DNA from: Syncephalis fuscata
Taxonomy: Eukaryota; Zoopagomycota; Zoopagomycetes; Zoopagales; Piptocephalidaceae
DNA: 64,000 nucleotides
Direction of reading: 5' to 3'
NCBI GenBank assembly: GCA_025786725.1
Contig: JAHLTZ010000010.1
Location: 372,001 to 436,000 of the forward strand
Every line of letters begins with the position of its first letter. Position 1 is the first letter of the stretch. The translations under genes and the position numbers were made by a program. Under the pieces are notes generated by a model that did not search any database, had not been told where the DNA came from, and was given only the letters and a program-made list of their open reading frames with translations. This document shows, piece by piece, positions 50,570 through 62,598 of the stretch.

Positions 50570-53500
50570 TTAAATTATTGATACAGATGTATTGCTCTGG
50601 CTCATAGTTAGCAGTATATCCAATTCACCAGAACGTTCACACAAATTACGGAATAGACTGTCCGGTCGATTGATAAGCACACTTGGCTTGTCAAATTCCA
50701 CTAGACGTCCGGTATCTATTATTTAATTAGTATAATAAACATTATTGCTGCTGTTTACAGTAACTACATACCAAGTACCATTACACGGTCATAGTCGATA
50801 ATGGTGCGAAGTCGATGTGCAATACACAACAGTGTAGAGTTGGTAAATTCTTGACGGATTGTCTGTTGTATTTTAGCATCTGTTTCAAAATCGACTGATG
50901 CCGTGGCTTCGTCCATAATAATAACCTGTGCGTATGTTTAGCTGATGTATAATAAATTGCTGCTTGATAGCATGTTGCTTACCCGACTATTGCGCAGCAA
51001 TGCACGTGCCATTGACAACAACTGACGCTGACCATGACTGAAATTCGATCCATTTTCAGCCACTGGCGCATCCAAATGTTCTAGACCAACAGGTTTCTCG
51101 GCATTAATGTCTTCGTCGATTAGATGCGTACGGCGCAATGAATTCCATAGTGCCGCGTCATCATGCATTGTAAATGGATCCAAATTACTGCGGATTGTGC
51201 CGCTGAATAGCACCGGGTCTTGTGGAATGATTGTCAAGCGTGATCGTAAATCCTTTAATCCAATGTTACTAATGTCGACGTCATCAATAAGAATTTGACC
51301 AGCATAGGCTTCCACAAATCGGAAAAATGCTACCGATAGTGTTGATTTGCCAGCACCTAATATGCAGTTGCTATTAACAATTGGTATGCACTGACCGGCA
51401 TGCTAATTACCTGTTCGGCCTACAATGCCGATACGCTCACCGGGATTGACCGAAAACGATAGGTCCCGTATAACTGGGCTTTGGTCAATGGCATAGCGAA
51501 TTGAAATGTTTTGTACGTCAATTCTGCCATGTTCAGGCCACTGAATATTTGTTAGTATTATATTGCGAGTAGTTGGATTAATAACATACATTGCTAGGTG
51601 GGCGATTGTGTTCAATAATAGCTGGTGGTTCCTGTTCGACTGCCATATATTCGCAAATGCGTTCGACACTATTCATGGCAACGTCAGCTCTGGTGTAAAA
51701 AATAATAGAGTTCTATCATGCAACACTGTTAACTAATAATAATAATAATAATAAATATGTGCTTACTGCTGCAGCGTTCAAAAATCCAAGTGCATAACTA
51801 AGTGCAAATCCGGCAATGTTGGCACTTATATAGTCTCGATTCCAAATAAATGTTGATGTTGCAAGAAGCGTAAATAGTACTGAAATGGCTTGAACACGGC
51901 AAGTAATCCACTGGCTGGCTCCAGCTTGTAGATATACTGGTCGTTGCATTACGTTGATATAATACAGATTCTCATCAAAAAACAATTTCTGCATACCAAA
52001 TGCACGAATTGTGGCGATACCACTGTATAATGTTAATACAAATTTATAATAGTAATCACACTTGGCTTACCTGGTTGTATCTGCACATAGTGATAGCAGC
52101 GGAGATTTATTGACAGCTTCAAGTCGTTTGAAATTGCGATTGGCTTTAACATAATAGCTCACTAGCATAAAATATGCAACGACTAAATAGCATGATTAGT
52201 TATCAATATTACATTAATGTACATAATTATAACTTACAAACTAAAATACTTGCAATAATAAACTTTGGTAATGCAAAGCACACAATTAATAGTTGGAATA
52301 CCATTTGACTTACAAGAGCAAATAATTGCTGAAATCCAAATGGTAAATTCTGATCGACATCACTCATATCATTGCTAAAACGATTAATCAATCGTCCCAC
52401 TGGTGTTTTATCTATAAAGCGAATTGATGCATATGCTACGCTATGTAACATATTTCTAAACATTTTACGGGAACCATGAACTGCGGTTGACAATAAAGTA
52501 ACTGGTGGAACCATAGCAAATAATAATATCACTAATGCAATCCACAAATAAGTGCGAACATATTTGCCATTTGTTTCTGGGGCCGAGTTGCGTGTCCAAA
52601 TGACTAGCCAGTATGCTTGACCGATAATTAATAGCTGTAATATCAAGTAAGCTGCGATTGTTAAAATCCAGAATTGATAGCCTGCCGCCTTGATATATGT
52701 TTTATATACATTGACATTAATAGCACCACTATTATAAGATTCGTCTTCTACTAAAACACCGTCTGTGCGTATAGCTGCTGATTCTTCATCAGAGCTGAAT
52801 AGTGTGTCGTTTTGCGCATCATGCTTTGGCTTGGCATTAGAAGAGCCATTGACTTCATCCCGGTCAGAATCACTCTCGCTTGTCATTAACAGCGAAGCTA
52901 AAGCAACTGATGGCATACCAGTGGCAACGATCTGTCCATTATTCATCAAAACAGCATATTGGGCAATAGATGCACACAAATCCACATGATGGGTGACAAG
53001 TATTCGAGTACGTCCTGCTGTTAACGGACCAGACAAGCAATTTTGCACGATGTGTCGTGCGGTGTGCGAATCAACTGCCGAAAGACAGTCATCCAACAAA
53101 AGATGTTGGTATGGGCCATACACAGCACGCGCCAAGGCAAGTCGCTGCTTTTGGCCACCTGAAAGTGTAATGCCTTTTTCGCCAATTTGTGTGCGATCGC
53201 CGGCATCAAGTATTTCGAGATCACGCTCCAATGCACACGCATACAGAACCTGGTGATACCGTTGCTCATCATACGGCTGGCCAAATAAAATGTTTTCACG
53301 AATTGTCAGATTTTGTAGCCATGGTTGCTGTGCCACATATCCAATGTCGCTGCATGATACACCCAGTGTATTTGTATGGCGTTTAGTAGTTGGAAGGAAT
53401 GCTTTGCCGTGTACATGTGGCATTTCTGTAAATGGTCAGTATACCAATATATAATGTGTTAGTTCACTTACCGCCAAGTAAGGCTAAGAGCAACGACGAT

Positions 53501-56094
53501 TTGCCGCAGCCTGTTGGACCGGCAATTATGTTGAGCTCACCGACAATAAATTCAACATTTAGTCCAGTAAGACTAAAGTAGGATGCTGATGAGTCGTTAC
53601 TGCTACTAGACGAGCTATCATTATTATCAGCTAGATTCCAATGGAATTCGGCATTGACGAAACCAATACGTTCTGGATGATTGTTATTTGTAAAATTGTT
53701 TAAAGCATCCGATGGTAGAACTGGCTGTGATAAAAATGACGTGATACGTTGTATAATAACACGATATTGGAAATAATAATAAATACCGTTGGATATTTGA
53801 GTTACAGCAATTCTAAGCGACTCAAGTACAGCAATGGATGTAAAGGCAATAGTTGAAGTAAGTATATGTTTAAACAACATTGTGTAAGCGCCCAAAGTAG
53901 CGACAGTAGTTAGTACTGAGCTAACAGCACTTCCACCTGCGTAAATAGAATAATTGTAAAAGTTATCCCAAGACGCGCTCAGTTCTTTCTCTCGTGCTTC
54001 ATCTACACGTGCACAAAATTGTTGCTCCCAAGCAAATAGTTTAATAATACGCATTGATTGCAGCATCTAAATTGAATCAATATTTAATGCAAGTTAATTA
54101 TGTTGCACTTACTTCACTAATAGCGGATAATCTTTTGCCACATGCCTCTCGATAAATCTCAATAAATTTTGCACTTCTGAAGCCGGGTATACATATGCCG
54201 ACGTTAAAAATAATAAAAGCTGCTAGCCCAAATAAAGATGCAGCTCCGATTATATACCAAAGTAGCGAGAATGCAATTATAATCTGAATTATACACCCAA
54301 CAAAAACATGCATAAGTGATATTGCTTCGCCAAGCACAGTGAGATCGGAAGTTAGTAAGTTTGCAACTGTGCCACCATTCCATTCAGGAGATTCGGCGCT
54401 TTTACTTGGTGTTGATTTATCTAAATTTGCTGCACGGTCTTCAGCATCGATAAGCTCACATTTGCTGTAATTGGTATACGTCGCTTAAGACACATTTTAA
54501 AAATCTCATTTGAAATAATTGTTTTGAACTGGATGCTGTATGTAATCCGTCATATTGCCCAGTTGATTACATATGCTTGATACAATCATACTAGCAATTA
54601 GTCCAGTCAAATATAGCCAGGCATGCGACTCATGCTTATGTGCATTGTTAAGATCATCTAATAAAAAGTAGAAAAATGCTGGTGTTGCAAACATAGTAAT
54701 GCTCCATAATAAACCATATGTTAGCTGTATTGCTATTTGCTTCTTGCATGTCATAAATAACTTGTATGATCCAAATGACATATCTGGCCTATTATTGATA
54801 TCAAGTTAGCTTTAAATACAGCAAATGCACGCCACCAACCTATACAAATCGTATTTCTTTGTAATAACTGTCGCTTGGTCCTTTTGCGGCAACTCCCACA
54901 AATCATTATTGCTTAACGTTTTCTTGGCTCCATTGGCCATAATCGGCGACATCCAACTAAACGACATCCATTCATACAGTGATGCGCTCATTTCGAGTGT
55001 TTTTACTCGCCCACTGACTGTTACCTCCGACGACCCGCGTGTCACAAATAGTCCAATGGCTGCAATCTGCGCCCAACAAATATTGCAAGTGCAAACTGAG
55101 TCTCGCGAATGTAGAATTCAAGCACGCCATACGTGTATCGTGCAATCATATCGGCGCATCCACTGCAATAAGCAATAGCAATCAACAATGTCTGGTGCGT
55201 CCCACACTTGATTCTTGCCGATTTGTCACGTCTTAGATTCATGACTGACAGCACGGTAATGTATAGCTGGCAAACATGAGCGGCTTTCAACCGTAAATCG
55301 ACGTACTACTTACCCATACAATTGTATTGCTAGCCGGAAAGTAAAGCGCCATCCGATGGTTGTGTGATCGGCGTGAAAGCTGCCACAGCACACCCCAGAG
55401 CGAGGCGGACAATGCAATCATGCTACCGACCATTTTGGTGATGTTTGCATCGATGTTATTGCGTTTGACCAAATGTCTGATGGCTGCAGCATAATCAAGT
55501 CGGTCTTTGTTTGTATTGCTTGTGTTGTTGCGTGTTTCAAAAAACATCAGTTTCCGCTCTTCTTCTTCAGATGGCTCGTGTTGGTCATTATCATCATCGT
55601 CGTCGTCGCTCAATGTGCAGTCATCTTGCAGCGGTTTGCTAGGAATACGGTGGTATGTGGTGCTGTCGTATTTACATATGCTTAGACGGCCTATTGCCAA
55701 AATAAATACCGATAGCACTACACCCGCTATCGGGAACGCCTCAAATATAAACCTGCAGCCGTAACATCAATAAATAAATTGGAACTCAATAAAACAGTAC
55801 TACTTACATGTTGTTTGTGCAATAATTACGCTGCAATATTTTTGGTACACAACAGTTAGTATTACAAGTAACATAAATCCAGCGTACTTACCTGTTGTTA
55901 TAGAAGCAGAAATAAAAGCAATACTAGAAGTGTGATAGCAAAATCAACTAAATACCAGTTAAATAGTACAAATATGATATTGTATATACTAGGAATGTAC
56001 GCGTCATCAAACGCATGCCATTACGTATTTGTTGGTTACACCGACTTTGGACTGAATGAATATATACGAGCCAAGTAATACAAAACTTTGCCAT
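50570..56094 (-). CDS. ABCC-family (MRP/Ycf1-type) full-length ABC transporter
   Basis: Predicted ATP-driven exporter or vacuolar importer of glutathione or other organic-anion conjugates. Exons by phase: 55892..56094, 55808..55830 (23 nt), 54840..55752, 54113..54788, 53472..54066, 52238..53425, 52071..52182, 51767..52022, 51590..51689, 51411..51540, 50983..51356, 50772..50925, 50570..50715, about 1620 residues. Order is TMD0-like N-terminus, TMD1, NBD1, TMD2, NBD2. NBD1 has Walker [10 protein letters not shown], signature [14 protein letters not shown] and Walker [15 protein letters not shown]2 has [25 protein letters not shown] and [11 protein letters not shown]. The Asp in place of Glu after Walker B in NBD1 is the usual ABCC asymmetry. 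At least five one-base breaks occur (near 55955, 55303, 55065, 54512, 54461), each restored by one base, and one more is likely near 51690-51767. One intron uses a GTTGGT donor. The first exon is the least certain. Confidence 0.88.
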
Positions 56095-56604
56095 TTTCCT
56101 TAGAGATTGTACAAACTAAATGAATCTATTAATCAGTAGTAATCGGTTTAATTTAGTAGCTATTTAGCTTTATTCCTTTTTAATGCAGCATAATTACTGA
56201 TTTACACCAGCTAAATCATGTAAATTTAATAGCTAGTAAAACTTTTATTCCATAGTTTCTAATGTTACAATAATAGCAATTTTTGTTAGTTCTAAACATC
56301 ATTATATAACATAAAACGAATTCAAGAGGATATCATTACTTTAAGAAACATTCTAAAACATAATGGCGAGATGTACATTATTGCTAAACATTTTATAACG
56401 GAAAGTGCATTTAGTTGTTTGGATAAACAAAGCTTCTAGGTATAGTTTTAAGATTTGCGAATTCAGCTATTTGCCGTCATTTTGGAAATAGTGTATTTTT
56501 GTATAAATTCTGCCGACAATGTACGCTGAATTTACCTTAAACAGTACTCAAAATATTGTTTTCTTTTTTAAAAACGCAGCCTTCAATATCAGTTTTCTAT
56601 TACC
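56095..56604. other. Intergenic region
   Basis: About 510 nt, AT-rich, between the ABC transporter start and the small peptide ORF. Presumed shared promoter. No other feature. Confidence 0.5.
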
Positions 56605-56790
56605 ATGCGTGGGGCTTTTTTTATTACAATCGTAACTGTAGTTCTGCCAATTTTTTCACTGAACATGTTAGCTACTGCAAGGCCTTTTGCAGATTTTACA
56701 GAAATGAGCGATTGGGAGCGAATGACAGCAATGGGCGGTTGGAGTAAGAGGCCAGGTGCACCGATCATGACAAACATTCTTTTCCGCTAA
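56605..56790 (+). CDS. Small secreted-peptide ORF (hypothetical)
   Basis: A 61-residue open frame with ATG at 56605. Residues 1-25 form a strong signal peptide (MRGAFFITIVTVVLPIFSLN then MLATA). The mature part would be about 36 residues and contains WERMTAMGGWSKRPGAPIM, with a Lys-Arg pair between Ser and Pro that could be a Kex2-type processing site. No cysteine is present, so it is not a disulfide-stabilised peptide. Similarity to fungal mating peptides of the alpha-factor type (Trp near the start, PGxP near the end) is only suggestive. No family was recognised. It is bounded by intergenic DNA, so it may be a real short gene, but chance cannot be excluded. Confidence 0.4.
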   Translation: MRGAFFITIVTVVLPIFSLNMLATARPFADFTEMSDWERMTAMGGWSKRPGAPIMTNILFR

Positions 56791-57319
56791 GACCGTAAAC
56801 AAGTATTGCGCATAAGCTTATAATTCACTGATTTAGCAATTCTATCTACAATACTATAACTATGATTTTATTGAATATTACTTTTAACAACATGAGCTTT
56901 TCATTTTTTGATATTCTAATAATTGGCTTGGTCAACCAGTAAATTGTTTTGAAAAATTTTTGTATGATTGTTGGTAAATACTTGTGTGTGTGTGTGTGTG
57001 TTGAAGACATTATTTAGATATTTGGTGTGCTATATGTAATATTGTAATTAAGAAAGAAGTTACTTTTTTATTAGCTTAGACATAAATACACATGTTAATG
57101 TTGCAGCATAACTGTATATGAAACATTTTTTCCCAGTAATCTCTTGCCAGCCATTCACGTGTATTGAAATCTCTTACTCCGCTACAATCTCTTACATGCA
57201 CGTGGGTAATTGTTATAGTTTTAGACAATTTTTGTGTACTGGTTATAAATATAAAGATATTATCGGTAGGCCAATTTCCAATCCAACTGTCGTATCTGTA
57301 CCTGTTATTATTTGATCAA
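56791..57319. other. Intergenic region
   Basis: About 530 nt including a TG run at 56983-57000. Holds the putative promoter of the glycosyltransferase-like gene. Upstream in-frame sequence to 57164 does not look coding. Confidence 0.5.
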
Positions 57320-58811
57320 ATGCACCATATAAACATTGCATTTTATGTCTCAAGCCATGGTGGGTTTTGTTGTGCGTTCAAAAATAAATGCTTACTATTA
57401 CTGAATATAGGATTTGGACATGCCACTCGTGCCGCTCATCTTGTTTTACAGTTACTTTCACTCGATCATCAACAGGTGGCAAAAGTAACCGTTTGCACAA
57501 AAGCACCAGAATTTCTATTTTCTGATTTGTCCGTTTTCCCCGAAAACCGCTATGCTTATCGAGAACGAGAAGTAGACGCAGGGGTCGTGCAATTAAATGG
57601 CTATACTATTGATGCATTAGCAACTTTGGCTGCAGTTGAAGCATTTCAAGGTGCAAACGACACAAAAGCAGCGGCGTGGATAGACGCAGAGACTATCTGG
57701 CTGCGTGAAGAAAAAGTAAATTTGATACTGTTGGATGCGCCGTATTTACCGTGGTAAGTTTTTATACAAAGCAATTATCGAATAATTAAGTGTTTCTGAA
57801 ATATAGTGAAGCAGCACATCAAGCGGATATTCCTTCGTTTATAATTAGTAATTTTACATTTGATACTATTTATTCACATATTTATTTTACATTCGAAGAA
57901 ATGAAGAGTGATGGTAATAATCCACAGGGCCGACTGTGTGAGCAATTGATAAAAATGACGACAGCATATGCAAAAACCAAATTGATACTACATTTGCCAG
58001 GGTCTCTGCCCATACTTGCATTTGAAAGTGCTACGAACGGACAGGCTATGCGTGTATTACCAACACCATGCTCACCAAAACCCATTCAGTCTACACGGGA
58101 GGTGACACGTAGCAAGCTCGGCCTACCATTGGCTGCACCGTTATTGCTGGTGGCGTTTGGAGGCCACCAACAAACGCTTGATGCATGGTGTCGCATAGAA
58201 CTGCCACCAAACTGGCATGTAGCAGTCTGTGGCCTTTCCGATAATACTGGACTACCTAGAACTTTTGGCCGATTCCACGCCGGTCTATATGCCCGATCTT
58301 ATCTATGCCGTCGATTGTGTTCTTGGCAAATTGGTAGGCACGCCGATCTTAAACTTTTACAACACATGTTAATCACATTTTATTTAACACAGGGCTACGG
58401 TACATGTTCCGAGTGTATTCTGGCACGTACACCCATGATCTACGTGTCGCGTCCAAATTTTATTGAAGAACTGAAATGGTGGCGTGGATGCATAAAAGTG
58501 GCGTGATAGCGACGGCTCTAGAACGTGGGGCCTTTGAAAACGGCCAATGGATGCCGGTAATTCAGAAAGCCGTAAATTTACAAGCTAGCATAAGACGACA
58601 TACAGACGACGCAAATAAGCTGCAGACGAGTCACGTCACAAGACCGGTACCCGGCATTGAAAGCAGGAAAACGGACGCACCATCAATAGCAGCACAAATA
58701 GACAGCGGTGACTACAAACACGGGATGCTTCCTCCAAACAACATGGCGCTTGCTGAACTTGTTGTTCTCAAAGCAAATGGATATCTTTCGAAGATTGGCG
58801 ATAAACGGTAG
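57320..58811 (+). CDS. GT-B-fold glycosyltransferase-like protein (arabinokinase N-terminal-domain type)
   Basis: Exons are 57320..57359, 57411..57753, 57807..58333 and 58393..58811, about 441 residues with two corrections. The first exon pair gives FYVSSHGFGHATRAAHL, the glycine-rich entry of GT-B proteins similar to MGD synthase/MurG and to the N-terminal half of plant L-arabinokinase. Further landmarks are LLDAPYLPWCEAAHQA, IPSFIISNFTFDTIY (close to the arabinokinase block SVxxxNFSWDFIY) and VYMPDLIYAVDCVLGKLGYG with TCSECILARTPMIYVSRP at the nucleotide-sugar site. Breaks are near 58249 (one base too many, giving DNTDYLELLADSTPVYM) and near 58473 (one base missing, giving EELEMVAWMHKSG). 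There is no GHMP kinase part. The sugar donor and acceptor are unknown. Start at 57320 is the only ATG before the first splice that fits. Confidence 0.75.
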
Positions 58812-59745
58812 CTTTGGTGGGCTAACAAGTATTTCTTTTTCACACTACTTTCGGGGGGAAAAGGGGAATCTTAAAAATGGTGTCACTCTAATAGGCCTAT
58901 TTCCTATGCCATCAATAAGTTATTAGACCACACAACAAACCAGGAGACTCTGTGGGTGACTAAAAGATGGGCGTGTGCATGTACGTGCATGTGTATGTGT
59001 GTATGGTTTTATGTGGGGATGCGCGATTAGACTGGCCAACACGTGCAGTTACAACGGCTTGTTACCATGTTCGTTTGATAGTTCTGCATTAATTGCTTCT
59101 CAGCGCAGGCCAGTATTTTGCGCAGGAGCAAACATTAGTTTTTACTTAGAAATAAAAAATAATAGCTATAAGATTAAACAAAGAACCAATATGGTCATGT
59201 TTTAATTTGGATAAAAAAAAGTACACCACTGTATGAATAAAAACAACGGGGCCAAGGTGAATTGCCAAGTCAGCACAATGTCTTGCATAACTTGAATCCT
59301 CGTCTAATTAAAGCGATTAAAATTAGTTTGGTCCAAGAATAGCCTGTCATAATTGAGAACAAAAACGAAATATGAAGTCGATGTTACGCAGCTTCATTGT
59401 GTCCAATACAAAGATAGGTTGATGCTATAACCGTCTCATGTCATCATAAAGAAGCATCAGTCGTCTATCTTTGCGTTACAATGGTGTGATCACTTTTTTC
59501 CAAGAAAGGTGTGTTGAATGGTCGGAATCGTGAACATGAAACAAGGATAATTGAATATTTGTAGCACAATCCTATATAAATGAAATGGGCGACGACTCAC
59601 CTAGATGCCATCAGCCCAGCTAGCCGCATTATTGCTTATAACCTTAGCCTATATCTTCGTTCATTCCATCGTCACTACCACTGTTTGCTTCTTCTTTATT
59701 TTGCATTTAATTTCTTTATTTTATCTTGTTTTCTTGCTAACAAGT
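58812..59745. other. Intergenic region
   Basis: About 930 nt between the glycosyltransferase-like gene and the RhoGEF gene, with a short TG-rich stretch at about 58972-59005. A hydrophobic in-frame stretch 59605-59745 directly upstream of the RhoGEF ATG is discussed there. Nothing else is recognised. Confidence 0.5.
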
Positions 59746-62100
59746 ATGTCAACCTCAATGACATCAACGTTACGACGTGAGCGTACTAACACGGTAAGCT
59801 CGCAGGCGAGCGCGCCACATCCATTAGCACCTCCGCCTACACCTACTTTTTCTTCAAAACCATTTGACTGGGGTAATACTATTATTATCTATGATGGCTC
59901 ATCATCAGAATACTTGCACCTTTTGAGCGATGATCTTAGCGAATTGCCCAAATCGATTACTACATCTAACAAACCTTCAGTAGCACCAATGATGTTTGAA
60001 TCAGACCATATTGCTTCTTACCATCAACAGCCGGCAATAGCGATGCATCCATCGCCATTGTCACCAGTAGTACAACAACAACAATCTACCAAAGGAGCGG
60101 TGAAACAAACCTCAAGTGAGTATCAAACAAAGGGGGAACAACCATCTGTTCTTTGTACAAGTCCGGTTTTGGAGTTTCGCAAGAGTTCCGAAGAGGATAC
60201 AACTGCTGATTCAACTGACATCAGCGAGGAGGACAATACATTTGATAGTGAGGATGACAATGAAAGCACAAACAATACAAAGTCGGCCAAAATTCGCAAT
60301 CGTTGCATCCGACGTGAACGATGTGGGCCATGACTGACGGCTTCAATGACGGCGAAATCAACCGGCAGCTTATCGTGCAGCTTAACGCGCTTGTTCGTAG
60401 TGAAACGCTGTACGTGCGTACGCTTACCATGTTGCGTGATGCATTCTGGCGCAGCATTGACGAAGAACGTATTGCCGAAGGCAATGGTTTGCGTCGTAGC
60501 GGCAAACGTCTACTCAACGTGCTAACATCGGCCGTCAATCGTCGCAAGCCAGGACTGCGACGCAAATCCATCAGCTCGGACGACAGTGCCAGCGATCGAC
60601 CTGAACCAAGCTTACCAGCAGGTGGCGACCAATTGATGAACGGTTCTGATACCATCGCTAATCGATGGTACAAGCCTAGCTGGTGCGTGTGCAGTCGACG
60701 TGAAATTACCGAGCGTGGTATGCACACTTTACACGCACTATTCAGCAATATTGCGCCTTTGGCCGAGTGTCACATGCACTTTCTCCTGAAAATGCGTCGG
60801 TTGTAAGTAACTTTCCGTACCATCAAGTACTATTCTAAATTTAGAATGCTAATCTCAAACATCCATTGACTGCCCATACTATGTAGACAACCGCTAAGCG
60901 AGCATTTGGACGAATTTCTTTCTTTATTGTATGATCATGTGAGCATTAACGTCTATTAAGAAGGGAAACATACTGACGTTCTATTGTTTAATAGATGTTG
61001 ACTTGCAAGGTTTATGTTATATATCTGAAAGAACACATTGATGCGCTTGTTGAGTTTGAAAATATGTTACTGTGTGATGAGCGTTTATCAAAGGAAATTG
61101 CAGTAAGTTGTTTTATTTACCATATATAGTGAATTTAGTTTAATTTTTTGTCAAATAGCGATGTGAAGCTCAAGTGGGTGTCAAATTACGTGCTCTTCTT
61201 ACAAAGCCAGTAGAACGGCCTTGGTATTATGCACATGTTGTTCAAGTTATTTTCAACAACTATCTACCAAAGTCAAAACAGTCCACCCAAGCATTAACGG
61301 CTTGTGTTTCAAAAAGTACTAATTTGACAAATGAGCTGGAGATTATGTAAGAATAATTACCATTTTAAGCTGCAAAGTATCATATCTAATTTATTTATTT
61401 ATTTATCACTACTACTACTAGGGTGCAACAAATTACACAAATTAAACAAATTGCTTCATTGCAACGTAGCTTTATTCAACTACCAGCACCATTCCTTCAT
61501 CAAGATCAAAGAATCATCCAGGAAAGATCTATTCAATTCCGTCGTTATCGTAAGACAAACTGGCAACGTTGTACCTATTGGCTATTATCCGACCGTATTA
61601 TAATTGGTCGTGAGAAAGATGAAAGCACGTATGTTTGCGAGGTAAGATATACGCAATATACTGTCCACCACCAATAGATTGATATTAACAAAAAAACGCT
61701 CTTTATTATTATTATTATTATTATTGCTGTTATTTAGGTATGCATTCCTTTAAATCGTTGTATTGTATCGGCCGATACGAATTGCTCCGAGCCATTTGTT
61801 GGTCTATTGCAAATCAACGGTATCTCGCCCATGTTCCAGGTACAATTGGAATCGTCTGGCACGTTCAATTACTGGATATCTCAACTAGAGACGGCCATTA
61901 GCCAGTCTAAAGATGATGATGGTAAGTTACTGCAAACCAAAACATAAATGAATAGCATCTAATCGTATTATACTATTAATTACAACTACATAGCTCAAAT
62001 CAATATTCCTTGTGGACATGGCTGTTTGCCACGTAGCACCGATCCATTCTTCCCGGATTTCCACAACTTTAGTATCATTTCACCAAAAAACATCGGTTAA
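59746..62100 (+). CDS. Rho-family guanine nucleotide exchange factor (DH-PH)
   Basis: Activates Rho/Rac/Cdc42 GTPases, thereby controlling actin and polarity. Exons are 59746..60802, 60887..60938, 60995..61102, 61159..61346, 61422..61641, 61738..61921 and 61994..62100, about 638 residues. The N-terminus is Ser/Thr/Pro-rich with an acidic run. The DH domain (about 200-440) shows INRQLIVQLNALVRSETLYV, LHALFSNIAPLAECHMHFL, LSEHLDEFLSLLYDHM and KPVERPWYYAHVVQVIF. A PH-like domain follows (about 455-610, with CTYWLLSDRIIIGREK and FVGLLQINGIS). One frame break at 60320 joins RRER to MWAMTDG with one added base. An in-frame ATG at 59605 would add a hydrophobic N-terminus with two possible TM helices; 59746 is preferred because GEFs of this type are cytosolic. 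Confidence 0.85.
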
Positions 62101-62598
62101 AATATGACATTTTACTCAAATCAAAATTTCTTTATTACGTTTAAAACTGTAATAACTTTTTGTAGATAACTGTGGCAATTAGTTACTTGCTACCAGTCTT
62201 GTTCAAAATCTTTGCTACCACTATATCGTTACCCTTCTTATCTGCATTGTTCTTTTACTTATTCTTTTTAATATAAGTATCGTTTTATTTTTGATATCAC
62301 TTAGTAGATTTATATATAAATACATATTCTAGTTTTACTTTACTGTGTGATTTGGTAGTCAACGTCATAAGCAATGATGATAACGACGACGACGACGATA
62401 ATAATAATTTTAATTGAATAGCAACCTCTCCATTTTATTTCTCTCTTTCTTTACTGTATACACTTTCTCCATTCACTTACTACTGACCACATAAAACGCA
62501 GTCATCGCTAGTCCTTGTATTCAGAGAAATAATAGAATAGTTTGAATTCTACTCATTTATAGCTACATTACTGGTTTTCTTGTTTTATTCGTGCCACC
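62101..62598. other. Intergenic region
   Basis: About 500 nt with a GATGATAACGACGACGACGATAATAATAAT microsatellite-like tract near 62375-62410. Promoter of the RMD5 gene. Nothing else is recognised. Confidence 0.5.
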
